Assembly (NCBI GenBank): GCA_963722295.1
Contig: CAVRLB010000001.1
Coordinates: 248,001 to 312,000 of the forward strand
Direction of reading: 5' to 3'
Source of the DNA: Brooklawnia sp032229645
Lineage (GTDB): Bacteria > Actinomycetota > Actinomycetes > Propionibacteriales > Propionibacteriaceae
DNA length: 64,000 nt
This document shows, one piece after another, positions 34,376-42,787 of this stretch; positions within the stretch are counted from its first letter, which is position 1, and each line of letters starts with the position of its first letter. Position numbers and translations under genes: made by a program. The notes below the pieces were generated by a model. The model did not search any database. It saw only the letters and a program-made list of their open reading frames with translations, and was not told the origin of the DNA.

Positions 34376-36627
34376 GTGAACGAGATTCGTTGGCTGAACG
34401 AACTCACCCGCGACGACCTGCCCGTGGCAGGCGGCAAGGGCGCCAATCTGGGAGAACTCGTCAGGGCCGTGTTCCCAGTGCCGGACGGCTTTGTGGTCAC
34501 GACCGCCGGCTATGACCGAATGACTGCCGAGCTGGCCGACGCCGTGTGCGCGGCCTACCGGCGGCTCGGTGATGGTGCGGTGGCCGTCAGATCCTCGGCA
34601 ACAGCCGAGGACTTGGCCGAGGCGAGCTTCGCCGGTCAACAGGACACCTATCTCAACGTGAACGGCGAGCACGATCTGTTGCGAGCAATCGAGGACTGCT
34701 GGGCGTCGCTGTGGACCGATCGGGCGGTCCGCTACCGGGCCGAGCACGGGGTCTCGGACGATGGCCTGGCGCTGGCGGTCGTCGTCCAGCGGCTGGTGCC
34801 CGCCGAGGCGGCGGGCGTGATGTTCACCGCGGACCCGGCGAACGGACGCACCGAGGAGACCGTGATCACCGCGGCCTGGGGGCTGGGCGAGGCCGTGGTC
34901 TCCGGGTTGGTCGACACCGATACGATCACCGTCGACACCACCACGAAACGCATCATCGGCAACCAGGTCGCCGACAAGGTCTTGCGCATCGATCCGCAGG
35001 AGGACCGGTCGGGTTCGCGCACGTTCACCCGATCGACAACTCAGGCCGAGCGGCATGCGGCCGTGTTGAGCGACGCGGAGGCGTTGCGGCTTGCCGAGTT
35101 GGGGTCGGCCATCGAACGGCATTTCGGCAAGCCCCAGGACATCGAGTGGGTGCGCGCCGGCGGCGAGTTCAGCATCGTGCAGGCTCGTCCGATCACCGCC
35201 TTGCCGCCCAGAACCGGCCCGATACCGCAGGATTGGCCGATGCCGGCCCGAGGGCTGTACTTCAGGGCGAGCATCACCGAGCAGTTGCCCGACCCGTTGA
35301 CGCCGCTGTTCGCCGATCTGATGGCCAGTGCCGTGCCGGCAGGCTTGGACCGGATGATGGACGAGCTGATGGGCGCCACCGGCTGAAGAGGCAGGGGGAG
35401 CCGAGCGCCCAGGACTTCTTGCTGGGATCGGACTCCGAACCGATTCGCGCGGAGAAGGCGCTCTTCGATCTGGCTGCGTGGGCGGCCCCGCAGGCTGCGC
35501 TGAAAGCGGCGTTGACAAGTGACGATGTAGACATCTTGGGGAGCCGGCCAGCGGACGGCGTAGACGATGAGGTCTGGCACCAGTGGACGCAGCGGTTCCG
35601 CGACTATCTCGGCGCCCACGGTCACGTGCTGTTCAACCTAGACTTCGTCAATCCGGTGGCCGCGGACGACCCGTCGCCGATTGAGCAGAGTCTGCGTTTC
35701 TATCTGGCCAACGATGCCGCAGGCCCCTACCGTCGGCAGCAGGAGTTGATCGCGAAACGCGATGAGGCGACGGCCACACTGCTCGGGCGACTGCACGGAC
35801 CATTGCGCAGCCGGATCTCGCAGTTGCTGGGCTGGGCGCAGCGGCTCGGCCCGCTTCGCGAAGACGCTCTGGCGGCGATGGGGCTGGGCTGGCCGACGGC
35901 TCGTCGATTGTTGCGGGAGCTTGGGGGCAGGCTGGTGTCCGCCGGTGCCATCGACGAGGCGATGGATGCCTGCTGGCTGAGCCTGGCCGAGGTGCAACGG
36001 TGCGCGGCGGCACTCGACGAGTACGGCGAAATGCCGGAGGGGCTACCTGACCAGATCGCCGGGCGGCAGGCCATCGCTCGCGGTGAACGACAAGTGAGCC
36101 CCCCTCAGTACCTGCCGAAAAGCAAGCTGATGGACGCCTTCGAATGGATGTATCCGGCCAAGTCCAGTGGCGAGGACGTGACAGTGCTCAGCGGCACTGG
36201 TGGCAGTGGGGGACTCGTGACCGCACGCGCCCGGGTCGTGACGGGTCCCGAGGACTTCTCGACCTTCGAGGCCGGCGAGGTATTGGTCGCGTCGATCACC
36301 ACACCCGCGTATACGCCGCTGTTCGCCATCGCATCCGGCGTGGTCACTGATATTGGAGGCGTGCTGAGCCACGGGTCGATCGTGGCGCGCGAGTACGCGA
36401 TACCAGCGGTGCTCGGTACCGGCGATGCGACGAGGATGATCCACAACGGTGACCAGATCACCGTCGACGGCAGTGCCGGAAAGGTATTCCTGGCGGGCTC
36501 GTCGGCAGCCGCGCCGGAGTCGACCAGGCCCGCCTTCGGCAAGCGTTTCTGGGTGTTGGCAGGTGCGGGCGTGCTCGCCAGCGCGATGATCGTCCGGCGT
36601 GTGCTGCGTGGTCGACGGGTCGGGTAG
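34376..36627 (+). pseudogene. Decayed PEP-utilising enzyme (PEP synthase / rifampin phosphotransferase family)
   Basis: The first frame (34376-35386) encodes an ATP-grasp-type PEP synthase N-terminal domain (GGKGANLGEL, AVRSSATAEDLAEASFAGQQDTYLNV, GLGEAVVSG, IEWVRAGGEFSIVQARPITALP) and runs into a TGA at 35384. The downstream part continues in another frame to 36627: FLLGSDSEPIRAEKALFDLA, a helical region, and the phospho-His domain GGVLSHGSIVAREYAIPAVLGTGDAT. In intact relatives about 100 residues lie between the two parts, so an internal deletion plus frameshift is inferred near 35380-35390. No start codon is well placed for the second part. An odd hydrophobic C-terminal segment (WVLAGAGVLASAMIV) follows the phospho-His domain. 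TATGCT lies six bases before the GTG at 34376. Confidence 0.75.
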
Positions 36628-36682
36628 CGTGGATCATTCGGATCCGTTTTGACATAATGTCGCTTATCGGTCACATGGGACT

Positions 36683-36703
36683 GTCGCGGGATCAGCCCGC
36701 GAC
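36683..36703 (-). terminator. Hairpin terminator
   Basis: GTCGCGGG (36683-36690) and CCCGCGAC (36696-36703) form an 8-bp GC-rich stem with a 5-nt loop. It lies 20 bp past the stop of the reverse-strand DUF4203 gene and 56 bp past the forward pseudogene, and could serve either strand. Confidence 0.6.
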
Positions 36704-36722
36704 GCGCAAGGATCGGCCCGGC

Positions 36723-37367
36723 TCAAGCTGCCGACGACTTCGCCGAAGCGTCCCAGGCCTGGGATTGCCATTTGCGCGAGGCACGGCCTTGCACCACGAT
36801 GCCGCCCACGACCAGGACGAGGTACAGCGCCGTCCACCACCAACCGGCTGCGGCCGGGTATGAGGTGGCTGCAGAATCGGTGAAGTCGGCGAGACTCAGA
36901 ACTCCCACGATGAGCATCACGCCCGAAACGGCGACCGATGCGCCACCCAGCGTCGACAGCACCACCAGCAGTATCGACGGCACGTCGAGGCTCAATGCCG
37001 CGATTCCGATCAGCACCGCGATGATCATTGCCACGGCCACGACCAGCCAGTTCCAGGTGATGCCGAGCGCCGCCATCACGGCCACGCCGGTGGCAAAACC
37101 CAGCGACGCCACGGCGATGAGAACAGCAACCGCGTAGTAGGCGTAGGCGAGCCACGCGAACAGCACGGCAACGATCACACCGACCACCCAGCCGGCGGTG
37201 CCAGCCAAGAAGCCCTCGCCCAGCCAGCCGGCCACAACTCCGGCTCCCAGCGAGAAGCCCACGAATGCGCCCCAGATCGTGATGGCTGCGCGCAGTACGA
37301 CAGCACCGAGAAAGCAGAACAGCACGCCCACTGCGATGGCTACGATTCCGAACGCGAGATCGCTCAT
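36723..37367 (-). CDS. DUF4203-like integral membrane protein
   Basis: 214 residues with about seven hydrophobic segments, beginning MSDLAFGIVAIAVGVLFCFLGAVVLRAAITIWGAFVGF. The glycine/alanine-rich pattern with a GAFVGFSLGAGVV segment is that of DUF4203/TM7S3-like proteins. No function is known. The ATG at 37367 is chosen because TACGCT lies six bases upstream (leaderless geometry) and the hydrophobic first segment starts there. The C-terminal tail (QGRASRKWQSQAWDASAKSSAA) is hydrophilic. Confidence 0.75.
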   Translation of the reverse strand: MSDLAFGIVAIAVGVLFCFLGAVVLRAAITIWGAFVGFSLGAGVVAGWLGEGFLAGTAGWVVGVIVAVLFAWLAYAYYAVAVLIAVASLGFATGVAVMAALGITWNWLVVAVAMIIAVLIGIAALSLDVPSILLVVLSTLGGASVAVSGVMLIVGVLSLADFTDSAATSYPAAAGWWWTALYLVLVVGGIVVQGRASRKWQSQAWDASAKSSAA

Positions 37368-37431
37368 GGTGCAAGCGTAAAGTGAACACGGCACGGGGCG
37401 TGCGAAGCGGGTCAATCGCGCAAAAGTGAGG

Positions 37432-39804
37432 TCAGCTCACGTATGCGGCCAGGTGCTTACCCGTCAGCGTCGAGCGATCGGCAACCAGAGCAGCAGGGCT
37501 TCCGGTGAAGACCACCTGGCCACCATCACTTCCCGCGCCCGGCCCCAGATCGATGATCCAATCCGCGTGAGCCATCACCGCCTGATGGTGTTCGATGACA
37601 ATCACCGACTTCCCGGAGTCCACCAGCCTGTCCAGCAGGCCGAGAAGCTGCTCCACGTCGGCGAGATGAAGACCGGAGGTCGGCTCGTCCAGCACATAGA
37701 TGCCACCGCTCTCCCCCATCCGGCTGGCCAGTTTCAGACGCTGCCGTTCGCCACCTGACAAGGTCGTGAGGGGTTGCCCGAGGGTCAGATAGCCCAATCC
37801 GACGTCGACCAGGTGTTGCAGGATCTTCTTGGCCGCAGGGGTCTTTGCCTCTCCCTGTGAGAAGTACTCCAAGGCCTCGATCATGGGCAGATCCAGCACC
37901 TCGGCGATATTGCGTCCGTCCACCCGGTACTCGAGCACGGACGCTTGATAGCGCTTGCCATCGCATTCCTGACAACGGCTCGCCACGGTTGCCATGAAAC
38001 CCAGATCGGTGAAAACCATGCCCGCCCCGTTGCAGGCCGGGCAGGCGCCTTCGGAGTTCGCGCTGAACAGCGCCGGCTTCACACCGTTCACCTTCGCGAA
38101 GGTCTTGCGGATGGAATCGAGCGCACCGGTGTAGGTGGCCGGATTCGAGCGCCGAGAGCCCTTGATGGCGCCCTGATCGATTTCGATCACGCCATTGCGG
38201 CCACCGAGCGAGCCGTGGATCAATGAGCTCTTGCCCGATCCGGCCACCCCGGTCACCACGGTCAGCACGCCCAGCGGGATGTCGACGTCGACGCCCTTCA
38301 GGTTGTGATCGGACGCGCCGCGGATCTCCAGCCTCCCGGACGCCTCGCGCACCTTCGGCTTCAGTTCGGCGCGATCATCCACATGGCGTCCGGTGAGGGT
38401 GCCGCTGGCCCGGAGTTCGTCGAAACTACCCTGAAAGACGATCTCACCGCCGCCTGCTCCGGCGTGCGGGCCGAGATCGACTATCTCGTCCGCGATGGCG
38501 ATCACCTCGGGCTTGTGCTCCACCACCAGCACGGTGTTGCCCTTATCCCGTAGTCGCAAGAGCAAGTCGTTCGCCCGCTGAATGTCGTGCGGATGCAGCC
38601 CGACGGTCGGTTCGTCGAAGACGTAGGTGACATCGGTCAGCGATGAGCCGAGATGGCGCACCATCTTCGTCCGCTGTGCCTCTCCCCCGGACAATGTGCC
38701 TGCCGGACGATCCAGACTCAGGTAGCCCAGACCGATCTCGACGAAGGAATCCAGCAGGTGACCCAGGCTATCGAGCAGCGGTCTTGCGGACGGCTCATCC
38801 ACCTGGGCGACCCACCGGGCCAGGTCGGTGATCTGCATTGCGCAGACATCGCCAATGGAGCGACCCTCGATCTTCGAGTTGCGGGCGGGCTCGGCCAGCC
38901 TGGTGCCGTCGCATTCGGGGCAGGTCTGGAAGGTGACCGCCCGCTCCACGAACGCTCGGATGTGTGGCTGCATCGATTCGGGATCCTTGGAGAGCATCGA
39001 TTTCGTGATCTTCGGAATCAGGCCCTCATAGGTGACATTGATGCCCTCGACCTTGATCCGCGTCGGCTCGTGATAGAGCAGATCGTGCAGCTCGCGCTTG
39101 GAATAGTCGCGAATGGGCTTGTCAGGATCGAAGTATCCGGATCCGATGAAGATCCGGCCGTACCAGCCGTCCATGCTGTAGCCGGGAACCTTGAACGGAT
39201 TGTCAGTCAGCGACTTCGAATCGTCATAGAGCTCGGCCAGCGCGAGATCCGAGACGGTGCCCATGCCTTCACAGCGCGGGCACATGCCACCGATCAGCGT
39301 ATAGGTGCGTTTCTCTGCCCGGGCCGCGGCATTTTTTCTTACGGTGACTGCACCCGATCCGGAAACCGACGGAGTGTTGAACGAGAAGGCCTGCGGTCCC
39401 CCGATGTGCGGTCTGGCGAGACGACTGAACAGGAGTCTGAGCAGGGCATTCGCGTCCGTCGCGGTACCCAGGGTGGAGCGCACGTTGGCGCCCAGCCGCT
39501 CCTGGTCGACGATGATCGCCGTGGTGAGACCATCGAGCTGATCGACCTCGGGACGATCGAGGCTGGGCATGAAACCCTGGACGAACGCGCTGTAGGTTTC
39601 GTTGATCATCCGCTGCGACTCGGCGGCGATGGTGTCGAAGACCAGCGAACTCTTACCCGATCCGGACAGGCCGGTGAAGACGGTCAGTCGGCGCTTGCGG
39701 ATGTCGACATCGACGCCTTTGAGATTGTTCTCGCGGGCACCACGCACCCGGATCAGATCGTGCTGATCGGCCGGATGCCCATCGGTCGTTCCAGCTTCAG
39801 TCAT
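37432..39804 (-). CDS. UvrA-like ABC protein (drug-resistance type)
   Basis: 790 residues, against about 950 for UvrA proper. It has two ABC modules: Walker A GLSGSGKSS with signature LSGGEAQR, and Walker A GVAGSGKSS with signature LSGGERQR. Zinc-finger-like Cys pairs are CPRCEGMG, CPECDGTRL, CPACNGAG and CQECDGKRY. The region after the first P-loop is short, so the UvrB-binding domain appears to be missing. Such proteins (DrrC of anthracycline producers is the classic case) are linked to resistance to DNA-binding drugs. The ATG at 39804 (MTEAGTTDGH) is favoured over longer frames. No drug-synthesis genes are nearby. Confidence 0.9.
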   Translation of the reverse strand: MTEAGTTDGHPADQHDLIRVRGARENNLKGVDVDIRKRRLTVFTGLSGSGKSSLVFDTIAAESQRMINETYSAFVQGFMPSLDRPEVDQLDGLTTAIIVDQERLGANVRSTLGTATDANALLRLLFSRLARPHIGGPQAFSFNTPSVSGSGAVTVRKNAAARAEKRTYTLIGGMCPRCEGMGTVSDLALAELYDDSKSLTDNPFKVPGYSMDGWYGRIFIGSGYFDPDKPIRDYSKRELHDLLYHEPTRIKVEGINVTYEGLIPKITKSMLSKDPESMQPHIRAFVERAVTFQTCPECDGTRLAEPARNSKIEGRSIGDVCAMQITDLARWVAQVDEPSARPLLDSLGHLLDSFVEIGLGYLSLDRPAGTLSGGEAQRTKMVRHLGSSLTDVTYVFDEPTVGLHPHDIQRANDLLLRLRDKGNTVLVVEHKPEVIAIADEIVDLGPHAGAGGGEIVFQGSFDELRASGTLTGRHVDDRAELKPKVREASGRLEIRGASDHNLKGVDVDIPLGVLTVVTGVAGSGKSSLIHGSLGGRNGVIEIDQGAIKGSRRSNPATYTGALDSIRKTFAKVNGVKPALFSANSEGACPACNGAGMVFTDLGFMATVASRCQECDGKRYQASVLEYRVDGRNIAEVLDLPMIEALEYFSQGEAKTPAAKKILQHLVDVGLGYLTLGQPLTTLSGGERQRLKLASRMGESGGIYVLDEPTSGLHLADVEQLLGLLDRLVDSGKSVIVIEHHQAVMAHADWIIDLGPGAGSDGGQVVFTGSPAALVADRSTLTGKHLAAYVS

Positions 39805-39909
39805 CGCTGATGTCCTCACTGCCCGCCGGGAATCCCGGGCTGATCGACGAGATCTGTCAAACCTCTCAGCCACGATATCCAGCGGCTCCAACGCCGCGAG
39901 CCGTCACAT

Positions 39910-40962
39910 TCAGGCCGGCACCACAGCGGTCCGTTCAGTTCGTGCAGGCTGTGTGGCCCGCGCAATGATGAGCGGTACCAACGCCTTGAACAGCAGTGTG
40001 TTGTGCAAGACGATGATCAGCAGGAACTGGAAGTAGTTGAGCACGTCGAAGCCCATGAAGCGCAGCACGACCCAGAAGACCACGGACATCTCGACGGCCA
40101 TCGGCAGCAGCAACACCAAACCGAAGACGACCGACTTCTCGGGCAGCCAGGCCACCCACGGATTGCGTACCGGGCTGATCGGGATCTCGCCACGCATCCG
40201 CAGGCCCCACAGCTGTTTGTGCAGCGGTGGCAGGAAGAAGAGGGAGACCAGCAACGCCGTGATACAGCCTGTGATCGCGATTCCCGAGCGCAGCGTCGGC
40301 GCGACCACCATCAACCTGTCCGGGGTGAAGCTCACGCTGCCGAAGACCAATCCCATCAGCAGGCCGAACCCTGCCTGCGCCTTGATGTCATTGAGTCGAT
40401 CGCTGAAATAGCTGATCCGGGGCATCGGATTCGCCACCTTCTCGCTGCCTCGTTGAATCGGCGCATCCGCCGGGGTGGCGCAGTCGGGCTGGATGAAGCG
40501 CAACACGGCGAACCGGCTGATCAGCTCACACAGGAGCAGCGAGTAGATGATCTTCAAGCCGAGCATCTGGACGAAGGTGAATACATCGATCTGATAGACC
40601 TTCATCAGCAACCAGAAGACCAACGGTGTGGCGATACCGAAGACCACCGCCGAGAGCGCGGCCAGCAGCCAGCGCTGCCGGGGCAACCGCTGGATCGCGG
40701 TGCTGATGGGAACCTCGCCAGGCAGTGTGCCGGCCTGGCGCATCCGGACGATCCATTCCGCGATGATCGGCACCGTGATGAACGAGGTCGTGATGCCGCA
40801 GATCGTGGTGTCGGTGATCACATCCGGCATACCGAAAGGCCTCTGCCAGCTGAATATGCAGATCACCCCGGCGTTCACGACGACCGTGATCGCGAACAAC
40901 CACCATCGTCGCAGGTACGGTAGCTGGCCCTGTTTGACTGGGCTGAATGCTGGCTTCTTCAT
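39910..40962 (-). CDS. Integral membrane protein with two homologous halves, unknown function
   Basis: 350 residues with about eight membrane segments. The two halves are visibly related: GEVPIS (82-87) recurs as GEIPIS (258-263), and YQIDVFTFVQML (about 123-134) recurs as MGFDVLNYFQFL (about 303-314), offsets 176 and 180. Each half holds about four segments, so the protein probably has internal pseudo-twofold symmetry like many transporters. I do not recognise the family. GGGAAGGGG precedes the ATG at 40962. It ends a four-gene operon with an OYE-type reductase, an acetoacetate-decarboxylase-like enzyme and an SDR, and may transport that pathway's substrate or product (inference). Confidence 0.75.
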   Translation of the reverse strand: MKKPAFSPVKQGQLPYLRRWWLFAITVVVNAGVICIFSWQRPFGMPDVITDTTICGITTSFITVPIIAEWIVRMRQAGTLPGEVPISTAIQRLPRQRWLLAALSAVVFGIATPLVFWLLMKVYQIDVFTFVQMLGLKIIYSLLLCELISRFAVLRFIQPDCATPADAPIQRGSEKVANPMPRISYFSDRLNDIKAQAGFGLLMGLVFGSVSFTPDRLMVVAPTLRSGIAITGCITALLVSLFFLPPLHKQLWGLRMRGEIPISPVRNPWVAWLPEKSVVFGLVLLLPMAVEMSVVFWVVLRFMGFDVLNYFQFLLIIVLHNTLLFKALVPLIIARATQPARTERTAVVPA

Positions 40963-41042
40963 GGCGTCCCCTTCCCGGCCTGTCCGCTTCTCGCCCGCCC
41001 TTGATGACTTCCGCCCTTCGCCGACCCCGCTGTGCGCCGCGG

Positions 41043-41900
41043 TCAGACAGCCATCTTTCCGCCGCGGCGCTGGCGGGCGACATTGAGGAGGTAGTCGTCC
41101 AAACCCGCCATGATTCGCGGATCGGTACTGAAGCACTGATTGGCACCGGAAACGTCGCCGTCATCACCGAGAATGACGCGGTCATTCTTCGCGGCGCCGG
41201 CAAGTATCCGCTGAGCCGACTGCAGCGCTGTCTGCGCCGTGTCGGGAACCCCGAGGTCCCCCCAGATAGCTGTCGCGGTGGTGCCCGGCGTCGCGGACGA
41301 TATCTTGATCTGGTCGTCCCAGAACTCATATCGCAGTGCCAGGGTGAGCCCGTTGAGGGCAGCCTTGGTGGCGGCATAGCGAGTCTGGTAGGCCATCGGG
41401 GTGAAAGCGATACCGGAGATGACGTTGATGATCTGACCGCCTCCTTGAGCCTGCATGATCGGTATCACGGCCCGGCAGCCGTACAACGCGCCATAGAAGT
41501 TCAGGGCGAAGGCGGTCTGCCAGTCCTGGTCGGTCGATACGGGCAGGATCTTGGCAATCTCGGTCTCGGTTGATGGCGTCACAAAGCAGCCGCCGAACCC
41601 TGCGCCGGCGTTGTTGATCAGCAGATCGATGCGTCCGGACGAGAACTCGGCGGCCTGTTCGATCAGTTCGGTGACCTGGCTCTGCTGGGTGACATCGCAG
41701 AGTATGCCTGTCACTTGGCCGGGATAGCTTTGCGAGAGCCGTGCGGCGTGGCGCTCAAGGTTCTCCGGATTGACATCGGCCAGTACTGCCTTGTCGGCTC
41801 CCTCATCGAGCAATGCCTCGATGAGGGCCAGCCCTACACCCGAGGCCGCCCCGGTCACCACTGCATTCTTGCCGCGGAAGTAGTCTTTTTCGATATTCAT
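41043..41900 (-). CDS. Short-chain dehydrogenase/reductase
   Basis: 285 residues of the classical SDR type. The cofactor loop is TGAASGVG (16-23), the NNAG motif is at 96-99, and the catalytic residues are Ser162 (ISGIAF), Tyr175 and Lys179 (YAATK). An Asp at the end of beta-2 (ADVNP, residue 42) suggests NAD(H) preference, although an acidic residue there is only a guide. It probably interconverts a ketone and an alcohol in the same pathway as the OYE-type reductase upstream. The ATG at 41900 has AGGGG 8-10 nt upstream. Confidence 0.9.
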   Translation of the reverse strand: MNIEKDYFRGKNAVVTGAASGVGLALIEALLDEGADKAVLADVNPENLERHAARLSQSYPGQVTGILCDVTQQSQVTELIEQAAEFSSGRIDLLINNAGAGFGGCFVTPSTETEIAKILPVSTDQDWQTAFALNFYGALYGCRAVIPIMQAQGGGQIINVISGIAFTPMAYQTRYAATKAALNGLTLALRYEFWDDQIKISSATPGTTATAIWGDLGVPDTAQTALQSAQRILAGAAKNDRVILGDDGDVSGANQCFSTDPRIMAGLDDYLLNVARQRRGGKMAV

Positions 41901-41938
41901 GACGATTCACCCCTGTTCTGATGCGACCGATCTGTCGG

Positions 41939-42787
41939 TCATTCAAAGTGCTGATGTTCGGCACAGGCCACCGAGCGATCCCAGCGTCCGGAGAAGAGAT
42001 AGCGCATGGTCTCATCGATGTCTGATGCTGGGTATTCGTAGATCTTGGTGAGCGATTCAACCCAGTTGTCACTTCGCATCCAGCCGGCCGAGACGATCTC
42101 GTTGATCGGGACCTCCGCCCACGGGTCATCGATGGAGGGCTGCATCGTGATGGTGGCTGCTGCTGGTTCCCAATGATCGAAGCCGGTCTTGCTCGAGTAT
42201 TGATAGACAGCGAGCTCAGCGAACGCCAGGTTCGTCCCGATCGAATAGCGGTGGACGAAGCAGCCGCCCGATTCGACATATCGTTCGCCGCTCATACAGG
42301 CCTCCTGCGGCACCGACGTCTGCGGCGAGTTGTAACGGCCCACCTCGAGTTCGACATCGATCAGCCGGATCCCTTTGCGTTCGATGAAGCAATGCGCGTA
42401 GTCGTCAAGGCGATCTACAACGATGCGCTCGCACAGTTTCTTGGGCAGTCCTGATGTCTCCCGCCCGGAGAATGCTCCCATCAGTGCGCCCGGCCCGCTC
42501 AGTTGCAGATTGAGGAAATACACCCCACTGATATCGCCGTACCGGGCGATCAGACCGATGCCACCCTCCATGTACCACGGCGCGAAGGTGGGTTCCTTGA
42601 TATTGACGATGTAGACGTAGCAGAGCGGTGCTTGTGGATCGGTCAGCGTCAGCGGCGGTGGCAGCAGCCTGGCCACCGACGGGTCGGTGATGCCGACCAA
42701 TGCGATGCCTTCCTGGGCGTTCATCGCGGCGTCCTTCATGAAGCTGGCTGACACCTGCGCGTCAACGAAGAAGCTGCCGTTTTTCAT
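41939..42787 (-). CDS. Acetoacetate-decarboxylase-family protein
   Basis: 282 residues. The Schiff-base Lys region is FSGRETSGLPKKL, with Lys116-Lys117 at nearly the same positions as the catalytic pair of Clostridium acetoacetate decarboxylase. A conserved Glu lies in WYMEGGIG (residue 74). The enzyme should decarboxylate or otherwise act on a beta-keto acid through a lysine imine. The ATG overlaps the stop of the OYE-type reductase gene by 4 nt and has GGGAGGAG upstream. No solvent-production genes are nearby, so acetone formation is not implied; family relatives act on other keto acids. Confidence 0.87.
   Translation of the reverse strand: MKNGSFFVDAQVSASFMKDAAMNAQEGIALVGITDPSVARLLPPPLTLTDPQAPLCYVYIVNIKEPTFAPWYMEGGIGLIARYGDISGVYFLNLQLSGPGALMGAFSGRETSGLPKKLCERIVVDRLDDYAHCFIERKGIRLIDVELEVGRYNSPQTSVPQEACMSGERYVESGGCFVHRYSIGTNLAFAELAVYQYSSKTGFDHWEPAAATITMQPSIDDPWAEVPINEIVSAGWMRSDNWVESLTKIYEYPASDIDETMRYLFSGRWDRSVACAEHQHFE

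Noticed and set aside
37432..39804. Excinuclease subunit UvrA
   Set aside because: Too short and apparently without the UvrB-binding domain; fits the UvrA-like resistance paralogues better.
38653..39810. 385-codon forward frame opposite the UvrA-like gene
   Set aside because: Antisense shadow of a gene with two intact ABC modules.
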